A stretch of 13,140 nucleotides of DNA, taken from NCBI GenBank assembly GCA_905201305.1, contig CAJKNS010000044.1, positions 1 to 13,140 on the forward strand. Direction: 5' to 3'. Numbering within the stretch: the stretch's first letter is position 1; each line of letters begins with the position of its first letter. Positions 7,058-13,140 of this stretch are shown one piece after another. The notes beneath the pieces are model-generated. The model was not told the origin of the DNA. It saw nothing but the letters and a program-made list of their open reading frames with translations, and did no database searches. Made by a program: the position numbers and the translations under genes. The DNA is from an uncultured Eubacteriales bacterium. Its GTDB lineage: Bacteria; Bacillota; Clostridia; Oscillospirales; Oscillospiraceae.

Positions 7058-7086
7058 TTGCCTTTTCGGGGCGAATCAGGTATGAT
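7058..7086 (+). promoter_or_regulatory. Sigma-A-type promoter for carAB
   Basis: TTGCCT (7058-7063) and TATGAT (7081-7086) are separated by 17 nt, with 4/6 and 5/6 matches to consensus. The predicted start near 7093 leaves a leader of about 50 nt. That leader shows no terminator hairpin or recognisable PyrR-binding loop, so regulation is more likely at initiation than by attenuation. Confidence 0.65.
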
Positions 7087-7143
7087 ACAAAGAAGAATTC
7101 GTAAGATCAGCAGCAAAATGTAAGAGAAAGGCAGCGTGTCCAA

Positions 7144-8229
7144 ATGAAAGCAACTTTGATTTTGGAAAACGGAATGGTCTTCCATGGTACCAGCATGGGC
7201 GCCACCGCAGATTGTATCTGTGAGATGGTATTCAACACGTCTATGGTTGGCTATCAGGAAATCCTGACCGACCCTTCCTATGCAGGACAGGGCGTAGTGA
7301 TGACTTATCCCCTGATTGGCAACTATGGTGTCAATAAAGAAGATGAGGAGTCCAGAAATCCCTGGGCTGCAGCAATGATCGTCCGGCGTCTTAGCCCCCG
7401 TGGAAGCAATTTCCGTAATGAGGGTACGCTGGACGATTATTTAAAGCGCAACCGGATCACCGGCATCTGCGGCGTAGATACCCGCGCCATCACCCGGCTT
7501 CTGCGGGATCAGGGCACCATGAACGGCATGATTACCGTGGAGGAGAATCCGGATGTGGAGGCAAAGCTGAAGCTGATTCGGGCATATCGGGTCCAGGGCA
7601 CGGTGGAAAAAACCTCCCGTTCTCAGATGCAGGTTTATCCCGGCAGCGGTCCCAGAGTTGCGCTTCTGGATTTGGGCGTCAAGGAGAATATGATCCGCAG
7701 CCTGCAAAAGCGCGGCTGTGAGGTCACGGTATTCCCGGCACATACGCCGGCAGAGGTGATTCTTGAGGGCGGATTTGACGGCGTGATGCTGTCCAACGGT
7801 CCCGGCGATCCGGCGGATAATGTGCAGATCATTGCGGAGCTGAAAAAGATTTATGATTCCGATATGGTGGTGTTTGCGGTGTGTCTTGGGCATCAGCTCA
7901 TGGCACTTGCCACCGGCGCCACCACCGAGAAGCTGAAATACGGTCATCGCGGCGCCAACCATCCGGTACGGGATATCGATGAGGGCAGAGTTTACATCAC
8001 CTCTCAGAACCACGGCTATGTGGTCAAGGCGGAGAGCGTCGATCCTGAGATTGCCACGGTCAGCCATATCAATGTCAACGACGGCACCGTTGAGGGGCTG
8101 AAGTATAAAAACGGCAGAATCTTTACGGTGCAGTTCCACCCGGAGGCATCCCCCGGACCCAGAGATACCGGATATCTGTTCGATCGTTTTATTGAGAAAA
8201 TGGAGGCGAAGAAACATGCCGAAGAATGA
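7144..8229 (+). CDS. carA: Carbamoyl-phosphate synthase small (glutaminase) subunit
   Basis: Hydrolyses glutamine and passes ammonia through a tunnel to CarB, for carbamoyl phosphate used in arginine and pyrimidine synthesis. The N-terminal CPSase small-chain domain begins MKATLILENGMVFHG. The C-terminal class I amidotransferase domain has the oxyanion strand LSNGPGDP, nucleophile Cys247 in VCLGHQ, and His332 and Glu334 in VQFHPEASPGP, so the triad is intact. The 361-residue length matches Firmicutes homologues. The start is ATG 7144 with AGAAAGG at 7125-7131, 12 nt away, a rather long spacing. It overlaps carB by 14 nt, as expected for 1:1 subunits. No pyr or arg genes are visible nearby, so the pathway-specific regulation cannot be read from context. 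Confidence 0.97.
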   Translation: MKATLILENGMVFHGTSMGATADCICEMVFNTSMVGYQEILTDPSYAGQGVVMTYPLIGNYGVNKEDEESRNPWAAAMIVRRLSPRGSNFRNEGTLDDYLKRNRITGICGVDTRAITRLLRDQGTMNGMITVEENPDVEAKLKLIRAYRVQGTVEKTSRSQMQVYPGSGPRVALLDLGVKENMIRSLQKRGCEVTVFPAHTPAEVILEGGFDGVMLSNGPGDPADNVQIIAELKKIYDSDMVVFAVCLGHQLMALATGATTEKLKYGHRGANHPVRDIDEGRVYITSQNHGYVVKAESVDPEIATVSHINVNDGTVEGLKYKNGRIFTVQFHPEASPGPRDTGYLFDRFIEKMEAKKHAEE

Positions 8230-11200
8230 AAGCATTAAGAAGGTAATGGTCATTGGCTCCGGTCCCATTATCATCGGTCAGGCAGCGGAATTTGACTATG
8301 CAGGCACTCAGGCGTGCCGCAGCTTGCGGGAAGAGGGCATTGAGGTCGTTCTGGTGAACTCCAATCCCGCCACCATTATGACCGACAAGGACATTGCCGA
8401 TCACGTTTATATTGAGCCCCTGAACACGGCTTCTGTCACCCAGATTATTGAGATGGAGCGCCCGGACTCCATTCTGCCCACTCTGGGCGGTCAGACCGGT
8501 CTGAACCTTGCCATGGCATTGGCGGAGGACGGCACTCTGGAGAAGTACGGCGTTCGCCTGCTGGGCACCAGCGCCGAGTCCATCCGCAAGGCAGAGGACC
8601 GTCAGGGCTTTAAGGACACCATGGAAGCCATTGGTCAGCCCTGCGTTACCTCCAAGGTTGTAGAAAGCGTTGAGGACGCCATGGCATTTGCCAAGGAGAT
8701 CGGGCTGCCTGTGATTGTCCGTCCTGCCTATACCCTGGGCGGCACCGGCGGCGGTATTGCCTACACCATGAAGGACCTTCATGAGATCGCATCCAATGGC
8801 ATTCGTCTCAGCCGCGTGGGGCAGGTGCTCATTGAGCGCTGCATTTCCGGCTGGAAGGAAATCGAGTATGAGGTCATCCGCGATGGCGCCGGCAACGTGA
8901 TTACCGTTTGTAACATGGAGAACATTGACCCCGTTGGCGTCCATACCGGCGACTCTGTTGTGGTTGCGCCCTCTCAGACCTTGGCGGATAAGGAGTATCA
9001 GATGCTCCGTACCGCGGCGCTGGATATCATCTCTGCGCTGAAAATTGAGGGCGGCTGCAACGTCCAGTTTGCGTTGAAGCCCGACAGCTTTGAATATGCG
9101 GTGATTGAGGTCAACCCCCGTGTGTCCCGTTCCTCTGCGCTGGCATCCAAGGCAACCGGCTATCCCATTGCCAAGGTGGCGGCAAAAATCGCCCTGGGCT
9201 ATACCCTGGACGAGATTAAGAACAGCGTGACCGGCAAGACCTGCGCCTGCTTTGAGCCTGCGCTGGATTACTGTGTTGTAAAAATCCCCAAGTGGCCCTT
9301 TGATAAGTTCGTCACCGCCAGCCGGAAGCTGGGTACCCAGATGAAGGCAACCGGCGAGGTTATGGCAATCGACAACAGCTTTGAGGGCGCACTGATGAAG
9401 GCAGTTCGTTCTTTGGAGCAGCATGTGAATTCCCTCCAGCTGGAGAGCCTGAAGGGGCTTTCCGATGAGGAGATTCGCAGCCGCCTGGAGCTGGTGGACG
9501 ATCAGCGGCTGTTTGTGATGGTGGAAGCCCTGCGCCGCGGCGTAACCCCTGAGGAGATCAACGCCATTACCAAGGTGGACATCTGGTTCCTGGATCGGTT
9601 CCAGGATATTGTAAACATGGAGCGCCGGATTGCTTCCGAGCCCCTGGACTATGCCCTGCTTCGGAGCGCCAAGGAATTTGGCTTTACCGATGCGTACATT
9701 GGCGAGCTGTGCGGCAAGACCCATTTTGAAATCAAGGCGCTGCGGGATGAGCTGAACATCCATGCGTCCTTTAAAATGGTGGATACCTGCGCGGCGGAGT
9801 TTGATGCGGCAACACCTTATTACTATTCCACCTACGACGATGAAAATGAGGCGGAGGGCACCGATGTTCCCAAAAAGGTGCTGGTGCTCGGCTCCGGTCC
9901 CATTCGGATTGGTCAGGGCATTGAGTTTGACTTCTGCTCCGTCCACTCGGTTTGGAGCCTGAAGAAGCTGGGCTGCTATACCATCATCGTCAACAATAAC
10001 CCCGAAACCGTTTCCACGGACTTCGACGTGGCGGATAAGCTGTATTTTGAGCCCCTGACTCCCGAGGACGTGCAGAATATCGTTGAGCTGGAGAAGCCCT
10101 GGGGTGCCGTGGTGCAGTTTGGCGGACAGACTGCCATTAAGCTGACTCAGGATCTTACCAATATGGGCGTTCGCATTCTGGGCACCGATGCCGAGGGCGT
10201 AGATGCCGCGGAGGATCGGGAGAAGTTTGACGAAATCCTGAAAATTACTCACATCGAGAAGGCGGAGGCGGGCACTTGCTTCACTGCCGAGGAGGGCAAG
10301 GAGATTGCCAACCGCATCGGTTATCCGGTTCTGGTGCGTCCTTCCTATGTGCTGGGCGGACAGGGCATGCAGATTGCCTATAACGATAAGGACATCGAGG
10401 ACTTCATGGCGATCATCAACATGTACTCCCAGGAGCATCCCATTCTGGTGGACAAGTACCTGATGGGTCGGGAACTGGAGGTGGACGCGGTTTGCGACGG
10501 CGAGGACATCCTGATTCCCGGCATTATGGAGCATATTGAGCGCGCTGGCATTCACTCCGGCGACTCCATCTCCGTCTATCCGCCCATTAAGATCGAAAAG
10601 CGCCATCAGGAGATCATTGCGGACTATTCCCGGCGGCTGGCAACGGCACTGCATGTGGTCGGTCTGGTCAATATTCAGTTTGTTATCTATGACGATAAGG
10701 TTTATGTGATCGAGGTGAATCCCCGTTCCTCGCGGACCATTCCCTATATCACCAAGGTGACCGGTGTGCCGATTATTGAGCTGGCAACCCGGGTGATGCT
10801 GGGTGAAAAGCTCAAGGATCTGGGCTATGGCACCGGACTGTATCCCGAAGCGCCCTATTATGCCGTGAAGATGCCGGTATTCTCCTTCTCCAAGCTGACG
10901 GATGTAGATACTGCTCTCGGACCGGAGATGAAGTCCACCGGCGAGGTACTGGGCATCGATCAGGACTTTAACCAGGCGCTGCTGAAGGCGTTTAAGGGCG
11001 TTGGCATGCAGATTCCCAAGAAGGACAGCAATATTCTGCTGACGGTAAAGGATGCGGACAAGCCGGAAATTTTGCCCATTGCCCGCAGCATGGAGGATTT
11101 GGGCATGCACCTGTATGCCACCTCTGGCACTTATGCGTATCTGAGAGACCATGACGTTACCTGCCAGAAGGTCAACCGGATTTCCGAGGGCAGCCCCTCC

Positions 11201-11431
11201 ATTCTGGATATGCTGGAAATCGGCATGTTTGACATGGTCATCAACACGCCTGCAAATGACCGGAAGCACAATACCGATGGATTTACCATCCGCCGTTCCG
11301 CAACTGAGCGTTCGATTCCTGTGATTACCGCAGTGGACACCGCACGGGCTGTGATTCAGGCAAGAGTGATGGGCCGCGCCAATGAGCTGAGGGCTGTGGA
11401 CGTGACAAGAATCGGAACGAAACGAGTATAA
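8216..11431 (+). CDS. carB: Carbamoyl-phosphate synthase large subunit
   Basis: Makes carbamoyl phosphate from bicarbonate, ammonia delivered by CarA and two ATP. The two homologous ATP-grasp halves are clear. The first starts VMVIGSGPIIIGQAAEFDYAG and contains RPAYTLGGTGGG; the second starts VLVLGSGPIRIGQGIEFDF and contains RPSYVLGGQGM. A linker region separates them, and a C-terminal MGS-like allosteric domain has LYATSGTYAYL and VINTP. Length is 1071 residues, against 1073 in E. coli. I chose ATG 8216: GGAGG (8202-8206) lies 9 nt upstream, and the in-frame TTG at 8192 would only add a basic leader lying within carA. In the MGS domain, the position I align with E. coli Lys993 (nucleotide effector site) is Arg988, a conservative change. 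Confidence 0.98.
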   Translation: MPKNESIKKVMVIGSGPIIIGQAAEFDYAGTQACRSLREEGIEVVLVNSNPATIMTDKDIADHVYIEPLNTASVTQIIEMERPDSILPTLGGQTGLNLAMALAEDGTLEKYGVRLLGTSAESIRKAEDRQGFKDTMEAIGQPCVTSKVVESVEDAMAFAKEIGLPVIVRPAYTLGGTGGGIAYTMKDLHEIASNGIRLSRVGQVLIERCISGWKEIEYEVIRDGAGNVITVCNMENIDPVGVHTGDSVVVAPSQTLADKEYQMLRTAALDIISALKIEGGCNVQFALKPDSFEYAVIEVNPRVSRSSALASKATGYPIAKVAAKIALGYTLDEIKNSVTGKTCACFEPALDYCVVKIPKWPFDKFVTASRKLGTQMKATGEVMAIDNSFEGALMKAVRSLEQHVNSLQLESLKGLSDEEIRSRLELVDDQRLFVMVEALRRGVTPEEINAITKVDIWFLDRFQDIVNMERRIASEPLDYALLRSAKEFGFTDAYIGELCGKTHFEIKALRDELNIHASFKMVDTCAAEFDAATPYYYSTYDDENEAEGTDVPKKVLVLGSGPIRIGQGIEFDFCSVHSVWSLKKLGCYTIIVNNNPETVSTDFDVADKLYFEPLTPEDVQNIVELEKPWGAVVQFGGQTAIKLTQDLTNMGVRILGTDAEGVDAAEDREKFDEILKITHIEKAEAGTCFTAEEGKEIANRIGYPVLVRPSYVLGGQGMQIAYNDKDIEDFMAIINMYSQEHPILVDKYLMGRELEVDAVCDGEDILIPGIMEHIERAGIHSGDSISVYPPIKIEKRHQEIIADYSRRLATALHVVGLVNIQFVIYDDKVYVIEVNPRSSRTIPYITKVTGVPIIELATRVMLGEKLKDLGYGTGLYPEAPYYAVKMPVFSFSKLTDVDTALGPEMKSTGEVLGIDQDFNQALLKAFKGVGMQIPKKDSNILLTVKDADKPEILPIARSMEDLGMHLYATSGTYAYLRDHDVTCQKVNRISEGSPSILDMLEIGMFDMVINTPANDRKHNTDGFTIRRSATERSIPVITAVDTARAVIQARVMGRANELRAVDVTRIGTKRV

Positions 11432-11432
11432 T
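11402..11432 (+). promoter_or_regulatory. Candidate guaA promoter overlapping the carB stop
   Basis: A perfect TATAAT (11427-11432) overlaps the carB stop codon. The best -35 is GTGACA (11402-11407), a 5/6 match, but with a 19-nt spacer, longer than ideal. The start would fall near 11439, just before the hairpin. It may simply be chance sequence inside carB. Confidence 0.4.
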
Positions 11433-11442
11433 GGAACCTGGT

Positions 11443-11467
11443 ATGCGGCATCATTTTGGTGCCGCAT
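11443..11467 (+). terminator. Strong hairpin between carB and guaA (terminator or 5' leader structure)
   Basis: ATGCGGCA (11443-11450) pairs perfectly with TGCCGCAT (11460-11467). Two inner pairs (T-G, C-G) give a 10-bp stem with an ATTTT loop. The next bases are CGGGTGTTTTC, so the T-run is short and displaced, making this at best a weak carAB terminator. If the promoter at the carB stop is real, the hairpin would sit at the extreme 5' end of guaA mRNA and could stabilise it. It shows no purine riboswitch features. Confidence 0.5.
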
Positions 11468-11503
11468 CGGGTGTTTTCAACAGGCGAAAGGAGAAAGAAC
11501 AAC

Positions 11504-13045
11504 ATGAATCATCAGATGGTCATTGTCCTGGACTTTGGCGGTCAGTATAATCAGCTGATTGCGCGCCGTGTCCGGGAATGCAATGTCTACTGCGAGGTTA
11601 AGCCCTATACAACCCCCATTGAAACGCTGAAGGCAATGAACCCCATCGGCATTATCTTCACCGGCGGTCCCGGCAGCGTCTATGAGGAGAATGCACCCCA
11701 TTACGATCCGGAGATTTTTAAGCTGGGCGTGCCGATTTTGGGTATCTGCTATGGCTGCCAGCTGATGGCACACACCTTGGGCGGACAGGTGACTGCCGCC
11801 CAGGAGGATACTGCCCGGGAATATGGCAAGACCAAAACCTATTATGATACCACCTGCAAGCTGTTTCAGGGGCTGCCCCAGGAGGGGATTTCCTGGATGA
11901 GCCATGGAGATTATATGGCAAAGGTGCCCGATGGCTTTTCCCTGGTGGCGCATACCGATGCCTGCCCCAATGTTGCAATCTGTGACGAGAGCCGGGGCTT
12001 CTATGGCGTACAGTATCATCCTGAGGTCAACCATACCGAGAACGGTGTGAAGATGATCCGGAACTTCCTGTATGAAGTTTGCCATGCGGCTGGCGACTGG
12101 ACCATGGGGGATTATTGCAAGACCGCCATTGCCTCCATCCGGGAGAAGGTTGGAGACGGCAAGGTGCTGCTGGCGCTGTCCGGCGGCGTGGATTCCTCCG
12201 TTGCGGCGGCGCTGCTGGCTGAGGCGGTGGGCAATCAGCTGACCTGCGTGTTTGTTGACCACGGTCTGATGCGGAAAAATGAGGGCGACGAGGTGGAAGC
12301 CGCGTTTGCAAAGTGGGACATCAACTTTGTCCGCGTGGATGCCGAGCAGCGGTTCCTTTCTAAGCTGGCTGGGGTTACCGAGCCGGAGCATAAGCGCAAG
12401 ATCATTGGCGAGGAGTTTATCCGGGTCTTTGAGGAAGAGGGCAAAAAGATCGGCTCCGTGGACTATCTGGTTCAGGGCACCATCTATCCCGACGTCATCG
12501 AATCCGGTACCGGCGATGCGGCTGTGATTAAGAGCCACCATAATGTGGGCGGTTTGCCGGATTATGTGGACTTCAAGGAGATCATTGAACCACTGCGGAT
12601 GCTGTTTAAGGATGAGGTCCGTGCGCTGGGACGGGAGCTGGGTCTTCCCAAGTATCTGGTGCAGCGTCAGCCTTTCCCCGGTCCTGGTCTTGCCATCCGA
12701 ATCATCGGCGAGATCACCAAGGAGAAGGCGGATACCCTCCGGGATGCAGATGCGATTTTCCGGGAGGAAATCGCCAATGCTGGTCTGGACACTCAGATCA
12801 GCCAGTATTTTGCCGTGCTCACCAATATGCGCTCCGTAGGCGTGATGGGAGACGGCAGAACCTATGATTATACGCTGGCGCTCCGCGGCGTCACTACCTC
12901 CGACTTTATGACTGCCGACTGGGCACGGATTCCCTATGAGGTGCTGGATAAAATCAGCGTTCGGATCGTCAATGAGGTCAAGGGGATTAACCGGATCGTT
13001 TATGATATTACGACGAAGCCGCCGGCAACCATTGAGTGGGAATGA
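11504..13045 (+). CDS. guaA: GMP synthase (glutamine-hydrolysing)
   Basis: Converts XMP to GMP using ATP and glutamine in de novo and salvage guanine nucleotide synthesis. The N-terminal class I amidotransferase domain (about 1-195) carries TGGPGSVYE, nucleophile Cys82 in GICYGCQ, and His172 and Glu174 in VQYHPE. A second cysteine at 85 sits where many homologues have Met. The ATP-pyrophosphatase domain has the PP-loop SGGVDSS (226-232). The C-terminal dimerisation and XMP-binding domain includes FPGPGLAIRIIGE and ends canonically in KPPATIEWE. Length is 513 residues, the same as B. subtilis. I chose ATG 11504 because AAGGAG (11488-11493) precedes it by 10 nt and homology begins at MVIVLDFGGQY; the upstream GTG at 11456 lies in the hairpin. 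The gene is complete although its 3' end is a known insertion hotspot in bacteria. Confidence 0.98.
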   Translation: MNHQMVIVLDFGGQYNQLIARRVRECNVYCEVKPYTTPIETLKAMNPIGIIFTGGPGSVYEENAPHYDPEIFKLGVPILGICYGCQLMAHTLGGQVTAAQEDTAREYGKTKTYYDTTCKLFQGLPQEGISWMSHGDYMAKVPDGFSLVAHTDACPNVAICDESRGFYGVQYHPEVNHTENGVKMIRNFLYEVCHAAGDWTMGDYCKTAIASIREKVGDGKVLLALSGGVDSSVAAALLAEAVGNQLTCVFVDHGLMRKNEGDEVEAAFAKWDINFVRVDAEQRFLSKLAGVTEPEHKRKIIGEEFIRVFEEEGKKIGSVDYLVQGTIYPDVIESGTGDAAVIKSHHNVGGLPDYVDFKEIIEPLRMLFKDEVRALGRELGLPKYLVQRQPFPGPGLAIRIIGEITKEKADTLRDADAIFREEIANAGLDTQISQYFAVLTNMRSVGVMGDGRTYDYTLALRGVTTSDFMTADWARIPYEVLDKISVRIVNEVKGINRIVYDITTKPPATIEWE

Positions 13046-13053
13046 TTTCACTC
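13034..13053. other. Imperfect inverted repeat spanning the guaA stop, possible recombinase core (att) site
   Basis: GAGTGGGA (13034-13041) pairs with TTTCACTC (13046-13053) with two G-T pairs, around the central ATGA containing the stop codon. Such a short dyad at a conserved gene end is the form of core site used by tyrosine recombinases. guaA 3' ends are established island integration sites. The second copy needed to prove attachment is not in the window. Confidence 0.35.
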
Positions 13054-13056
13054 TCG

Positions 13057-13085
13057 AAAAAGTCCAGTAATACCAAGGCTTTTTT
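13057..13085. terminator. A/T-flanked hairpin after guaA, possible bidirectional terminator
   Basis: AAAAAGTC (13057-13064) pairs with GGCTTTTT (13077-13084) through 8 pairs, one of them T-G, with a 12-nt loop. Six Ts run through 13080-13085. The stem is A-T rich and weak, but the symmetric A-run and T-run suit termination from either strand: guaA, and any gene converging from beyond the window. Confidence 0.5.
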
Positions 13086-13120
13086 GCCATGAGTGCCCGC
13101 TGTGGCAACAGAATGGCAAC
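13084..13120. repeat. Cluster of TTGCCA/TGGCAA(C) repeats downstream of guaA
   Basis: TTGCCA (13084-13089) is inverted relative to TGGCAAC at 13103-13109 and again at 13114-13120. The two direct copies are 11 nt apart, about one helical turn. This looks like a multi-copy protein-binding site, such as recombinase arm sites. The remaining bases to 13140 are AT-rich with no gene I can support. Confidence 0.5.
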
Positions 13121-13140
13121 ATTATTTGAATTATTGCGAT

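Noticed and set aside
6943..7143. Possible small gene or PyrR/riboswitch leader before carA
   Set aside because: The short + strand open frame there crosses the terminator and promoter and lacks a ribosome site. No PyrR-binding loop, anti-terminator pair or known riboswitch core could be recognised.
8192..8215. TTG start extending carB by 8 residues
   Set aside because: It has no ribosome site, and the added residues are basic and non-homologous. ATG 8216 has GGAGG 9 nt upstream.
8189..11467. Very long minus-strand open frame (over 1000 codons) opposite carB
   Set aside because: It mirrors carB almost exactly. The translation is rich in His, Gln, Asn and Leu with no recognisable domain, typical of the antisense of a GC-rich gene with strong codon bias. 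There is no ribosome site or family match.
11477..13108. Long minus-strand open frame (about 540 codons) opposite guaA
   Set aside because: It is the antisense shadow of guaA, with no domain or plausible start signal. The conserved GuaA motifs on the + strand settle the coding strand.

Overview
The window looks like chromosomal housekeeping sequence from a moderately GC-rich member of the Clostridia, probably a gut Oscillospiraceae/Ruminococcaceae-type bacterium. This placement is an inference. It rests on strong AGGAGG-type ribosome sites, tightly overlapping genes, the protein subfamilies (second-type thymidylate kinase-like protein, TagA/WecG glycosyltransferase, YrrO-like U32 protein) and codon use. 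All ten convincing genes lie on the + strand. No stretch longer than about 200 bases lacks a gene. I saw no tRNA, rRNA, CRISPR array, transposase or riboswitch.

Layout. (1) 43-1637: permease and ATPase of a polar amino acid ABC importer. Its binding protein is not in the window and may lie just upstream. A hairpin terminator follows at 1651-1692. (2) 1779-6942: a compact operon of six genes behind a good sigma-A-type promoter (1712-1740): TagA/WecG-family glycosyltransferase, tmk-like kinase, DJ-1/PfpI protein, 5-formyltetrahydrofolate cyclo-ligase, mltG, and a U32-family tRNA hydroxylation protein. Gaps are 4 nt or less and most junctions overlap. It ends at a terminator (6956-6993). (3) 7144-11431: carA-carB, with its own promoter (7058-7086) and a palindrome just upstream of the -35. 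(4) 11504-13045: guaA, preceded by a candidate promoter at the carB stop and by a strong hairpin. (5) 13046-13140: a short tail with a hairpin and TTGCCA/TGGCAA repeats. This could be the edge of an element integrated at the guaA 3' end.

How the genes fit together. The operon mixes envelope assembly (lipid-linked ManNAc transfer, peptidoglycan chain termination), nucleotide and folate metabolism, and tRNA wobble-base modification. The carAB-guaA block supplies carbamoyl phosphate and GMP, and both parts use glutamine through class I amidotransferase domains. The first block imports amino acids, though its substrate cannot be named.

No undescribed multi-gene system is evident. The observation most worth following is the guaA 3' end and the repeats beyond it. 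Secondary points are the acidic tyrosine-rich pentapeptide repeat in MltG, the altered P-loop of the Tmk-like protein and the regulatory structures before carA and guaA.
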